DNA of 64,000 nucleotides from Adiantum capillus-veneris. Taxonomy: Eukaryota > Streptophyta > Polypodiopsida > Polypodiales > Pteridaceae. Below the pieces are notes generated by a model, which was given only the letters and a program-made list of their open reading frames with translations, was not told where the DNA came from and did not search any database. Position numbers and translations under genes: made by a program. The stretch is from the NCBI GenBank assembly GCA_014529385.2, contig CM043963.1:71378412-71442411 (forward strand), in the 5' to 3' direction. This document shows, piece after piece, positions 26,501 through 35,268 of the stretch (positions within the stretch are counted from its first letter, which is position 1; each line of letters starts with the position of its first letter).

Positions 26501-26926
26501 TGGTATAGGTACATGAAACCAAGAGTATTGGAAGACAGGCATGGCATGCAAGACTCAATGAATCAACCACCATGCTTGTTAAGGTAAGTAAAGGTGCCGT
26601 TCTTCAGATGATTTTGCAACAACCCTCTTTTACTGTACCCTTTTTGGTGGGGTCCTACACATTTAATCTCGTTAGGCTGCGGAGCTTTATAGCAGCTTGT
26701 GGTGCATAATTTCAGGTGTGAAGGCGACTGTCAGAAAGGTATAGATGTAGATGAGAATGTCAACATGCCAGCAATGGACATGATGGATGAAAATGGAAAT
26801 GACAAGGCAACACAAAGTGGAACATCAGGAAACAATCCTGAAATTCAGGGTGATTTGGGGGAAGATGGCAATGAAGGTGATGCTGAAGAAGACCGTGATG
26901 AAGATGACTTGACAGATGTTGATTAG
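16322..26926 (+). CDS. XLF/PAXX-like head fused to DUF3504 recombinase-like domain (720 aa)
   Basis: Eleven exons join without a stop at GT-AG introns: 16322-16534, 17441-17561, 17665-17811, 23571-23617, 23691-24054, 24133-24346, 24475-24618, 25533-25925, 26028-26208, 26456-26583, 26716-26926 (2163 nt). Residues 1-160 look like the XRCC4/XLF/PAXX head: a beta-hairpin (FLIHVY; LVILASDF; W59), two helices, beta strands (EVVIELGG; LKASLSAH; LSFTLDNL), then a coiled coil (LAQNRILELEANLEEEK, 160-176). A Ser/Pro linker follows. Residues 366-640 resemble the DUF3504/Crypton tyrosine-recombinase domain: ESLKAMYRAY, PSGLCRRLCYY, FGIDDH (519-524), CFDKYFMHLPP, RLFLAPIKRP, VWFRHQ (609-614). The tail is acidic. 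Known XLF and PAXX act in non-homologous end joining; that role here is inference. I start at the ATG, not the upstream in-frame TTG. Retention of frame and phases across 11 exons argues for a working gene. Family calls are by eye. Confidence 0.7.
16542..16596. repeat. (GA)n microsatellite in intron 1
   Basis: About 55 bp of uninterrupted GA dinucleotide begins shortly after the exon 1 donor site. Confidence 0.95.
20514..21738 (+). repeat. LTR end in two direct copies with a PBS between
   Basis: 20514-21100 and 21135-21738 are near-identical copies (both include GATCTTYGCGACAAGACCTC, CGCCATAGAGAGTGGGGCCT, and an end at CACTTCCGYTGCACCTT). Copy 1 is followed by a PBS (TGGTATCAGAGCTTTGG, 21101-21117) and only about 34 bp of internal sequence before copy 2 starts. 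A TATA-like AGTATATAAAG at about 20194 probably belongs to the LTR promoter. I infer an LTR element collapsed by deletion. The 5' limit of the first LTR is not certain. Confidence 0.65.
21739..22392 (+). pseudogene. LINE ORF1 (L1-type, RNA-binding), 5'-truncated (L-1)
   Basis: About 205 open codons encode a coiled coil (ITDLEAKVQELIEENGKL), then an L1-ORF1-like RRM/C-terminal region (KVRIRGLHPPW; YWIND; PPKQCILTFKDKEEL; WITEELTTTQLK). After a frameshift near 22325 the expected end RTQGKWAIYRGGKVIIQEF continues to a stop at about 22390. No ATG begins the frame: it opens straight out of the LTR copy ending at 21738. L1 ORF1 proteins bind their RNA as trimers. Confidence 0.75.
22393..23336 (+). 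pseudogene. LINE ORF2 C-terminus and 3' tail (L-1), EN/RT deleted
   Basis: The endonuclease and reverse transcriptase are absent. From about 22600, frames match the last part of ORF2 of the LINE at 29.3-32.8 kb: a CQLCHVEPEIELYHICHC zinc-binding motif, then FHCLFRGGFGPL and GLFLLELRRHRESL-like text. The 3' end has GGTCATTTTGGCCTTTTGAA and ACATTTCATTTC before a (TC)n tract, the same tail as the LINE ending at 33150. This is an internally deleted, non-autonomous LINE. Confidence 0.7.
23337..23504. repeat. (TC)n and (TC)n(TG)n microsatellites
   Basis: Two TC tracts (23337-23393, 23452-23484) flank the phrase GATAATTTCCTACGACGTTA, and the second passes into (TG)n at 23485-23504. All ORFs here are repeat artefacts. 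Confidence 0.95.
23571..24346 (+). other. Exons 4-6: coiled coil and linker of the fusion gene
   Basis: Exon 4 (47 nt) encodes a leucine-heptad stretch that continues the helix begun at the end of exon 3. Exon 5 (364 nt) continues it (KSVNVLDAILEGK) and then becomes a Ser/Pro/Thr-rich linker. Exon 6 (214 nt) is polar, ends in phase 2, and leads into the recombinase-like part at TDTWARRHYMEWRRDLG. Intron donors are all GT and acceptors all AG. Confidence 0.65.
24475..26583 (+). other. Exons 7-10: DUF3504 / Crypton-like domain
   Basis: These exons carry the features of the DUF3504 family: an N-terminal helical region ending LVKFFCMVKKRNGDLFPSES, then KAMYRAYVRIL, a spacer with a basic KKRKTG, GLCRRLCYYCIHKFG, and the core end ECFDKYFMHLPP ... 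LFLAPIKRP ... VWFRHQNISSRTL. In active tyrosine recombinases an Arg would lie near FGxRG; here the sequence is FGIDDH. The expected H-x-x-R and Tyr motifs after VWF are absent. I infer a non-catalytic, co-opted domain. Confidence 0.5.
26300..26380 (+). repeat. LINE-type 3' tail fragment in intron 9
   Basis: GGTCTCATAGGCCATATTGG followed by CAGACGTTAATATAG and a (TTTC)n run is a diverged match to the LINE 3' ends at 23290, 28070 and 33100. No coding part is attached, so it is a heavily 5'-truncated insertion. Confidence 0.6.
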
Positions 26927-27403
26927 TATATTGCAGCTTAAGTCGTTAAGTGCCAAAAAGAAGGATGAAAGCTCTGGTGACTGTTTGCGCAACTATGATG
27001 CACATGACTGCCTTGTATCACACACATGCTAGGTGGTTGAGACCCGTTGTATACAAAATTAGCTAGGAGGGAAAACAAGTGATAAAATCACGAGGCTTGC
27101 TGAGTCATGGTGTTGAAACCCTTGGAAAATAATTGGTGTTGATATGCCCCAAAAAGCGGTCTTGTTTTTAATAAGTTTCCAATACGAGCTTGAATTTTTT
27201 TTTTTCTCTCTCTCTCTCTCTCTCTCTGTCGCATTATCCGAGGATATGTATATTTGGTATATTAATATGCTACCCCCATGCCTAAAAAAGGCCTTGTTTT
27301 AAAAAGATTCCAATAGGGGGTACCCAATCGTATTAAATCAAAAAATATACCCAATCAAATTAAATAAAAAAATAGCCTCATTAAGTTTAGATGGCAAAAG
27401 GAA
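26927..27403. other. 3' flank of the fusion gene
   Basis: Non-coding sequence with a short TC tract (27206-27228) and a diverged repeat pair (AAAGCGGTCTTG at about 27155, AAAGGCCTTG at about 27289). It presumably contains the 3' UTR; no single polyadenylation signal stands out. Confidence 0.35.
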
Positions 27404-27549
27404 GGGTGATAGAGGAAGCGATTGCGTGTTCTCTCTCTCTCTGGATAGTTTCCTACGACCTCAAAATTCTCTTCTTCTCCTTCTCTTCGTCTGTAGGCTG
27501 GAGTAGCCGTCTTGGGCAAAGCATGGAGGGAGGGAAGGAGGGAGCAAAG

Positions 27550-27600
<51 letters not shown>

Positions 27601-27747
27601 GTGATAGAGAAGATTGCGTGTTCTCTCTCTCTCTGGATAGTTTCCTACGACCTCAAAATTCTCTTCTTCTTCTCCTTCTCTTCGTATGTAGGCTGGAGTA
27701 ACCGTCTTGGGCAAAGCATGGAGGGAGGGAAGGAGGAGGGAGCAAAG

Positions 27748-27787
<40 letters not shown>
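27404..27787 (+). repeat. Tandemly duplicated TC-microsatellite module
   Basis: Two copies of about 190 bp each contain GATTGCGTGTTCTC, GGATAGTTTCCTACGACCTC, GGCTGGAGTARCCGTCTTGG and AGCATGGAGGGAGGGAAGGA, and each ends in a long (TC)n tract (27552-27597 and 27750-27787). The phrase TTTCCTACGACNTYAAAAT recurs next to TC tracts at 23415 and 60590. The 230-codon minus-strand frame here is Arg-Glu repeat and not a gene. Confidence 0.75.
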
Positions 27788-27788
<1 letters not shown>

Positions 27789-27906
27789 GCCTTGCCGTGC
27801 ACTGTAGCCGACGTTGCACCCACGCGCCCGTTGTCCTGCCTTGCTCGTGCGCTCTCGCACTCTCCCCCTCCCCTTCCCCCCCACGCTTGCTGCACGTTGC
27901 CCTAGG

Positions 27907-28029
27907 CCCCCCCCCCCCCCCCCAACTTTCTACGCGTAGCATGTCTTCCTCCCCCTCTCCTACGCGTAGATGATAATCTACCCCCCCTCTTTCCCTTTCA
28001 CGCGTAGGATGTCCATCCTCTACGCGTAG
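27907..28029. repeat. Poly-C tract and spaced CTACGCGTAG palindromes
   Basis: Seventeen C (27907-27923) are followed by CTACGCGTAG at 27930, 27960 and 28020, and an imperfect TCACGCGTAG at 27998. The motif is a perfect 10-bp palindrome. Function is unknown. Confidence 0.8.
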
Positions 28030-28059
28030 GAAGTTGACCCCGCCCACGCCCCCACCACT

Positions 28060-28130
28060 TTTAAACTTTCAGGCCCCATAGGTCATTATGGACTTTTGAG
28101 GACTTTAGTATAACATTTCATTTCATTTCT

Positions 28131-28174
<44 letters not shown>
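28060..28174 (+). repeat. LINE 3' tail followed by a 43-nt poly-C tract
   Basis: AGGCCCCATAGGTCATTATG, GAGGACTTTAGTATAACA and (TTTCA)n match the LINE 3' end at 33085-33150. It then runs into 43 consecutive C (28132-28174). No LINE coding sequence lies upstream, so this is a truncated copy just 5' of the large LINE. Confidence 0.75.
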
Positions 28175-28365
28175 TTTCACTTTTGTTTTCGAGGCGCGCG
28201 CACACACATAGTTGAACATATTGAGGGCATCGGGCCACACCGTCTCGTGCTCCGTCACTCGTCGTGATCGTCGTTAGTGTGGGTGCACACGTACATCCAG
28301 TGCCGCGCACGTTGCTAGAGTGGGTGCACACGCGCATCTAACCCCCTTGCGGGTGGCGATCAAAC

Positions 28366-29262
28366 ATGAGGAAGACGAACGAAAAAGCCGACCCCCTAGA
28401 GGATGCCATTCGAGAATGCAAAGAGGAAATGACGGAGACCATCACCAAGATGAACCGCAATCTTTGGGGCACAATAAACATTCTCGAAGGACGTGTGTTG
28501 ATCCAAGAGAGCAAGATAAGCACGTTGGAAGATTGAGTGACGACCCAAGAGGAAGAGATCACGTCACTCAAGAAAGAACTCGCTGAAGCCCGATCAAGAA
28601 ACACACTGGAAGAGGGCGAACTGCAACCCTCAGTAATTGAAGAAATCAACACGATCAAGGAACAAGTACGGGCCATCAAAGAGGGAGAAGAACAGCACAA
28701 AGAAATGACGACTTCTTGGGTGGATGTTCTTACCAAAACCCAATAGAAGGCAGACGAAGCCGAGAAATGGATCAAGGTGGCCAAGAAAGGAAAAGACAAG
28801 GAGATAACGCCCACGTCCACACCCAACAACATCATTAACCAGACACTAGAGGAGGAGTAGAGGAGAAGGGTGCGCACTTTACATGTGAGAATTTGCGGTC
28901 TTAAAGACAAAGGCAATGTGGACGAAGAAGTAAAAGAACTCATTGCCTTGATGGGGATTCATGAGCCGACACACACAAGGGCATGGAGAGTGGGCAACAT
29001 AAAGAAAAATGGAGGCAATGGAGAAACCTCTAAAGAAAGAGCACTCATCCTCCGTTTTCCCTCCATGGAAGCAAAGAAGTCATTCTTGAAGAAAAGACAA
29101 ACTCTTAAAGAGACTGGCATCTTTCTTGGGGACGATCTCACCCTCTCGCAAATCGCTCATATGCAGGAAGTAATGCCGGAGATTAGAGCGGCAAGGAGAA
29201 AAGGCAAGATCGCTTTTTACCGAGACGAAAAAGTGGTAATACTTGAGCGGCGCTCCACATGA
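28366..29262 (+). pseudogene. LINE ORF1 protein, three premature stops
   Basis: One reading frame of 298 codons starts at ATG 28366. It encodes an acidic coiled coil (EEEITSLKKELAEARSRN; VIEEINTIKEQVRAIKEGEE), then an L1-ORF1-type RRM and C-terminal domain (RTLHVRICGL; RAWRVGN; RALILRFPSMEAKKSFLKKR; ETGIFLGDDLTLSQ; RRKGKIAFYRDEKVVI). Stops at 28534 (TGA), 28744 (TAG) and 28858 (TAG) break it; each is one C-to-T change from Arg or Gln. A few bases separate its end from the start of ORF2 similarity. Confidence 0.8.
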
Positions 29263-29280
29263 CGGTGCGAGACTTATGGG

Positions 29281-32200
29281 ACCACACTAAAAGTAGCTGC
29301 CTGGAACTGCAATGGATCTATGCATCTTGATGTGGGTGCTTTTGAGGATAGCTTTACTGGAAGAGATATCATCTTCTACTCTGAGACACACCAGGCCCCT
29401 GGGCAATCCATGCTCCACATCAGTGGATATAGGTGGGAGACAGCCTACAGACAGGAGACACGCTCAGAGCACAGAGGCGGGGCTCAGGAGGAGTGGCAGT
29501 GTTATTTAGAGAGGATCTGCAGCCACTGATACATATAGCCCGTAGGGACGAGCAGGCTAGGTACATGTGGGTGAGACTGAAAGCATAGACAGACAGATAC
29601 CTCTATCTAGCTATTTGTTACTTTCCGCCGAGTACATCAGTTTATGCACCACCCAAAGGACAGTCCCCTTTCTCTATTTTGGATGATGACATATGGGAGT
29701 TCTCTAGGGACGGTGACATTATCATCCTCGGGGACTTCAATGCTAGGACTGCCCATCACCAGGCAGTGTTTTATGATACTTCAGAGGAGATGCTAAGAGA
29801 GATAGATGTGGCAGAGACGGGCCTTTCCAGACTATCACACGATATGGATATACTGAGTATGGGCGACACCTGATAGACATGGGCACTGCACATGGATTAG
29901 CCATCTTGAACGGCCTACAGAGATTTCCTGCTGCAGGAGGCTTTACATGCTTCCCACACAGACATGGAGCTAGCACGGTGGACTATGTCATGGCACAACC
30001 GAATCTCATCTCTAGTATCGAGGATCTCACAGTTGGGCCCAGACCGGTCGGGGTGGGGGTGGATCATGCTCTGGTGTCAATGACCATCTCCTTCCATTTC
30101 AGTGCAGCACACAGGCCACGAGTAGCAGTCCCTACTCGCTACACATTCACAAGGGAGACGGACTCTGTATACATGGACGAAATCTACAGACGCCTATGCA
30201 CCGAGGACCTCTGGAGGAGCTAACTACTATACTAACACAGACAGTACATGAGGCAGCAGTTGAAGCATACCCACACACACAGCCTGAGCTGAGCCGCCGA
30301 TTTGGGAGCATGCCTCAGAACAGTTGGTACGATGAGGAGTGCCGCCAGACTAGAGCCAGACTTCAGAAGGAGGTGCTGTTGGGGGACGTCACTCACAGAC
30401 AGTCACAGATGAACTTCCGACGCCTGGTGCGGCGGAAGAAGAGGGCTTTTTTGGCTAGACTCGAGTAGGATCTATATCAGCTATTCTTTAGTCAAGACTT
30501 GAGTGAGGCGAGACGGCTCTTTCATGAGCAATCCCCCCCCCCCCCCCCCCCCCCGCTATTTCCTCCACAGAGACCTGGGGTCAGTACGCATCATCTTTGT
30601 ACACAGTACCTGGACATCCGCCCCTCCCCAACCCCCCCGACCCATGCCCACATACATGTGTCTTTTTCACTGCTGAGATGGTGAAGAAAGCCATTGACAG
30701 GATGAAGACTGGGAGAGCATATGATCATGAGGGCCTAGTAGCTGAGCATTTCATGCATGCCAAAGACCTACTAGCAGAGCTTCTAGCAGTTATGTTTAAC
30801 CGTGCCATGTGTGAGGGCCTACCGGATTATCTACAATCGTACCTATCTTCAAATCAGGAGACCCCATGGAGCCTGGGAATTATCGCACTATTATGATTGG
30901 GCACACACTGGCACGGTTGTATGCATCCATTCTTGAGCAACAGCTGAGTAGATGGGCAGAGAGGGAAGGAATACGTGCAACTGGGCAGGCAGGATTCAGG
31001 AGAGGCTTCTCTACTCTTGACCATATCCTAACACTCAGGGCCATCATCGAGGAAGGCAGATCTCATGGGAGATGGATCTATTGTAGCTTTGTGGACTTCC
31101 GCAAAGCTTTCGACACGGTACCCAGAGCTAGACCGATGGGCAGATTACAGGAAATGGGAGTACCCACAGAACTCATTTGGGGGATCATGGCATTGTACAG
31201 ATCAGTAGTAGGGCATGTACGCACCCCGGAGGGACTTTCTACACCGGTTCACTCCACTATAGGGGTGAAGCAGGGCTGCCCGCTCTCTCCCACTCTTTTC
31301 GGTATGTATGTGGATGAGATTTCTGACTACATTGACAACGATGGAGATAAAGGTGCTCAGTTGGCAGGGACATGGATTCCACTTTTGTTATATGCTGATG
31401 ACATAGTGTTGATCTCCGAATCCCCAGAGGGAATGCAACGTCAATTGGATGCTCTGCATACGTTTGCCCAGGAAAGTGGTTTGTCTGTCAACCTGGGTAA
31501 AACCAAGGTTATGGTGTTTAATACCACCCCACAGTGGATCAGGAGGCCAGCACCTACACTCACATACGGCCAGGAGACTGTGGAGTACACAGCGCTTACA
31601 CTTACCTTGGAGTGGTTTTTAGCGGACCTACATTCTCACTCAGAAGAGCAGCAAAAACCAGACTTACTAGAGCCCACGCAACATTGGGTAGATTGGAGAG
31701 GATGTGTTCGCAGGTTCAGTTTTAGGAGCCCCAGACGAAGCTCTGGCTCTTTGACACCTTGGTGGCTTCAACATTGCTCTATGGAACCGAGATATGGGGA
31801 CCTTCACTGGATCACCACGGGAGGACGGGTCGCTCAAACGCATGGGGAAACATGGAGAAACCTCTCGTCTCTATGATCTCGCGGCTCATTAGAGCCAATG
31901 CATCAGTACCACGGGCCATTATCCGAGCAGAGCTAGCGGCCCCCCCACTTGTGGTGGAGTCGCTCACCAGATCAGTCTCCTTCATAAACCGCACATGGGC
32001 ACTTCCTAGAGAGAGATATGCTCGCATAGCACTTGAATCCTCTCGACAGTTAGCCATACAAGGAGACGCAACATGCTGGTATGGGGAGATGACATCATGG
32101 TTTCAGGCACATGGGTTCAGTATAGACCGGCTACCACCATTCCATTACTCATTGGATGCACCATCTCTCACCCTTACACAGTCAGAGATCACCAAGCTCA

Positions 32201-32799
32201 TACGCCAAGACCTGACCCAGCTAGACACCAGAAGGACATGGATACAACCAGCCCAGGAATTGGGCACGAAGATGGCTTTTTACAAAGACCATCTTCTCCA
32301 GCTTACGGAAGATGGTTTTGTGGCGAGACCCAGATACATGGACACCCACTTGTCTCATGGGATACGATGTGCTATTGGCCAGTTACGCACATCTTCTCAC
32401 CAGTTGTGGATTGAGATGGGGAGATACAACGGAGTACCAACCCCTTGTGTAACATGGAACCTGAGACAGAGCTACACTATACATGTCGCTGCCCCGTCTA
32501 CTACGAGATACGAGGCCGCTTCCATTGCTTGTTCAGAGAAGGTTTTGGACCACTCTCAAGAGTCATCGGATTCGAAGATCAGAGATGTCTGGGTTTGTTC
32601 TTGCTCGAGCTGCGCAGACACAGAGATAGCCTGATGAATGGCGAGGCTAGCCAGTCTCAAAGACGGATCACAGACTTCTTCAGAGCAGACACGGGACAGC
32701 CGCAAGAGCCACTCCCACAGCAGAGCTCCCCCTCGTCTCACACCAGAGGCACACTGATTGACCGAGCGATTGAACTGGGGAAATCCAGGCGCCCGTGAC
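29281..32799 (+). pseudogene. LINE ORF2: endonuclease and reverse transcriptase
   Basis: Endonuclease motifs are LKVAAWNCNGS (start), FYSETHQAPG, ILGDFNAR (near 29730) and VDHALVSM (near 30065). RT motifs are EPGNYRTIMIGH, SFVDFRKAFDTVPR (near 31090), GVKQGCPLSPTLFG (near 31265) and the active site LLYADDIVLIS (near 31390). A C-terminal CNMEPETELHYTCRCPVYY zinc-type motif sits at about 32445. Frameshifts occur near 29480, 29825, at the poly-C tract 30533-30554, near 30850, near 31590 and near 32440; TAG stops are at 29586, 30466 and 31723. The architecture is that of plant L1-clade LINEs, although the YADD residues survive. Confidence 0.85.
30533..30554. repeat. 22-nt poly-C tract inside LINE ORF2
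   Basis: A run of 22 C lies between the endonuclease and RT domains, where the reading frame shifts. Expansion of this homopolymer is the simplest explanation for the frameshift. Confidence 0.9.
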
Positions 32800-33146
32800 T
32801 GCGAAGAACTACACAGCATCGACGGAGGCTACGACAGAAAATTCGGAGCACGCTGGCCAGGCATGCACGACGTCCGATCAGACTACTAACCATGGAGAAA
32901 ATTGATGAGATTCGCCAACGACCGATGCTAGATCAGCTATCCCAACAAGCCGCCCATTTTTTTGCTTAGTCTTTTGCTTGGTTCACATCGATCAACTTAG
33001 GACCCCATAGTATATATCTTTGTTTTGTACTGTTGTTAGGTTATTTTGTTACTCTGACTTTGTATCAGATCCACCACTTTGTAACTTTCGGGTTTCATAG
33101 GTCATTATGGCCTTTTGAAGACGTTAATATAACATTTCATTTCATT

Positions 33147-33151
<5 letters not shown>

Positions 33152-33191
<40 letters not shown>
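33152..33191. repeat. (TC)n tract at the LINE L-2 3' end
   Basis: About 40 bp of TC dinucleotide directly follows the ATTTC-type tail of the LINE. Confidence 0.95.
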
Positions 33192-33196
<5 letters not shown>

Positions 33197-33330
33197 CTTC
33201 GACACAGACGTGCTACAGAAGCGTCGAATGTAGGTCGCGAGCTTTAGGCAGCTATCAGAAGTGCATGTCTCAACAAACCTTTTTTTTATTAGCATGGCAT
33301 TGCTCTTTTTTAATACATATGGCGTTGAGA

Positions 33331-33620
33331 GAGGAGCAGCTCCGCTGGTATGTTGGAGTGGTTTACATGGTATGGCCTTATCTTTAGGGGTGGGAGTTCG
33401 AATCTGTGCTCTCTCTTTTGTAACCAAGTCTTAAAGAGAAGTGAGTGGCATGGTTGGGTTAGAAGGAATCTGGAGGAATCGTTGGATAAATTGAATAAAA
33501 CCAACGGGTTACCAGGTATGGGGTACCAAGTGGAGAAAATTCAAAAATTGGTGGTATTACTTTGGGAAGGAAAGAGGAAGGGTTTACAACCCAAGGAAAA
33601 GGGGGTAGGTCACTAGGAGG
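33331..33620 (+). mobile_element. tRNA-derived SINE (S1)
   Basis: A tRNA-like head has an A box (TGTTGGAGTGGTTTAC, 33351-33366) and a consensus-grade B box (GAGTTCGAATC, 33394-33404) about 42 bp apart, as in RNA polymerase III type 2 promoters. It is followed by an unrelated body. The 3' limit near GGGGGTAGGTCAC is a guess. A real tRNA is unlikely because the arms do not fold cleanly. Confidence 0.6.
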
Positions 33621-34232
33621 CCATGTGCCTTACTTGCCCCCTCTCTCTCACACACACACACACACACACGCACGCGCGCGCACACACACACAATACTTGC
33701 AGGGGTGTCTTTCTGTCTCTCAGCTATTGACGCAGAGGGTGCTCGGGTCTCTCTCTCTCTCTCCCTCTGCAGGAGAGAATCCTCTCTCGTAATGGGGCTT
33801 ATTGTTGTAGCTTAGCTCAACAGAGCTCGCAAGAATAGAGGCTCAGCCTCCTTCGTCTCTGCCGCACGGCGTCGGTGGTTGGCCTTAGGCACGACCAATG
33901 AGCCTTTGGGATTGTTTGGGCATCTTGCTAGTAAATGAATTTTATTAAAGAACACCCAATAAGTAAAGAGAGTGAACGAGGACAAACTCAAAAAAGTAAA
34001 TTTTTGTGAGAGATGAATTACTCTTTAGTTTCCATACCAAATTTAAGACAGGCCTACTGGCTTGCCTGCCCCACTCAGGCACTTGGATAGGAAAGTGGAG
34101 AAGCATCAAGAGATGCACACATCTAGATATAACCAACCATCTTTATGTGCGATTGTTTCTCTCTCACAAGAAGATTTAGAAATTTTCTCATGTAGGAAAA
34201 CAGTCTGTTTTAGTGTTTTTCATACAATGCAT
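33621..34232. other. Spacer with (CA)n/(CG)n tract
   Basis: A (CA)n tract interrupted by CGCGCGCG lies at 33647-33690. TC-rich patches follow to 33780, then AT-rich sequence without recognised coding content. Confidence 0.4.
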
Positions 34233-34354
34233 AACATCATGAGCTTCTGCTCGAGAGGCACCACATACCTAGCTAGGTACGATTGGCGGTGGTCCCCTGC
34301 CCAATCGTACCTAGCTAGGCATGTGGTGCCTCTCGAGCAGAAGCTCATGATGTT
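34233..34354. other. Near-perfect 54-bp-arm hairpin
   Basis: Left arm 34233-34286 and right arm 34301-34354 are exact reverse complements except at one position, with a 14-nt loop (34287-34300). In a plus-strand RNA the odd pair is A-C; in a minus-strand RNA it is a U-G wobble, so the whole stem would pair. It is compatible with a young microRNA or small-RNA hairpin locus, or with a very small foldback element. No flanking coding sequence is present. Confidence 0.8.
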
Positions 34355-35268
34355 GAAGTAAGTCACAATGTGGGAATTATTGTGAGAATTTGTCCAAAAC
34401 TTCTTGTGTCTCTATTCACATGTTCTTACTCTATCTTATAAGGGTCGTGAGATGCTCATCACTCTTCAGTGCTTAACTGTAAACATGTGCACAAACATGT
34501 TTACAGAAACACACGTTTTATACATATGCCAAAAATAACATTTTCGTATTCTCATTAATTTCAGAGAATTCACTCTTTATTTTTTTGCATCGGGTAATTC
34601 AAAGAACTAGCCTTCACCCAAGTCCCTTACTACTTCATTTTGCATGTGAAACATAATAGTTTTTGCAAGTATTTGACAACATGCTTAGAAGCTTTTAGCT
34701 TTTAGGATTAGACGGGAAAGCGTGCGCCCCGCGCCCACTACTCAATGTCTCTCTTTATAGAAATACGAAAATGACATCTGTCTTTCACATTAGCTTACAT
34801 ATACATAAGATAGTATGCCCCTTTCACATGAAAAAGGAAGAAGAAACACATCACACATAATAGTAGAAAAAGCCATGTGTAGTGATAGTGACAAGATGTT
34901 GCCATTGCTGTTGAATTAAACGTGAGGGGCTTGCATATTCCTTCCAACCCACCTTCCTGTAGTTCTACTCGGCCCTCTTTTGAGCACATGCCTCTTCTTG
35001 CCCATCTTCACATTGTATGGTGCGTGCAAGCTCAATTCTTTAGCCAAAAAGGGCTGCCTTCTTGACAATAGTGACCGAAAAGCAAAAAACTTTCTCCATG
35101 TTAGCTACCTTTGACCGGCGTAACCTTGCCAACTACTAGAGCCTTGACCCGGACCCAAGTGAGTTGCCAGCTCCTTTGTCTACTCAACACCAAGACCTCC
35201 CTCCTCAAGCTTTGGGTCAGGGCTCGGTTTGGGTCTTGCTCCATCAATGCTCATATTCACATCCTTCA
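34355..35268. other. Intergenic spacer, nothing recognised
   Basis: Mixed-composition sequence up to the CACTA terminus. Short ORFs match nothing known to me, and no repeat stands out. Confidence 0.35.

Larger units (their letters stand above)
28180..33150 (+). mobile_element. L1-type LINE (L-2), nearly full length, inactive
   Basis: The order is 5' leader, ORF1 (28366-29262), ORF2 with apurinic endonuclease, reverse transcriptase and C-terminal zinc motif (about 29281-32799), then a 3' end with GGTCATTATGGCCTTTTGAA, ACGTTAATATAACATTTC and (ATTTC)n, passing into (TC)n at 33152-33191. The 5' boundary, just after the poly-C tract, is approximate, and I did not identify target-site duplications. 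Three ORF1 stops and at least five ORF2 frameshifts make it defective. Confidence 0.85.

Noticed and set aside
27355-28047. 230-codon minus-strand ORF rich in Arg-Glu
   Set aside because: It is a translation of TC/GA microsatellites and their duplicated module; no domain and no codon-level constraint.
28366-31725. Stops in the LINE repaired by U-to-C RNA editing, as in fern organelles
   Set aside because: That editing acts on organellar transcripts; this is a nuclear element with additional frameshifts, so DNA decay is the simpler explanation.
33351-33404. Functional tRNA genes at the B-box matches (also 54842-54890 and 60778-60825)
   Set aside because: A and B boxes are present but acceptor and anticodon arms do not pair convincingly; all three continue into unrelated bodies, as SINEs do.
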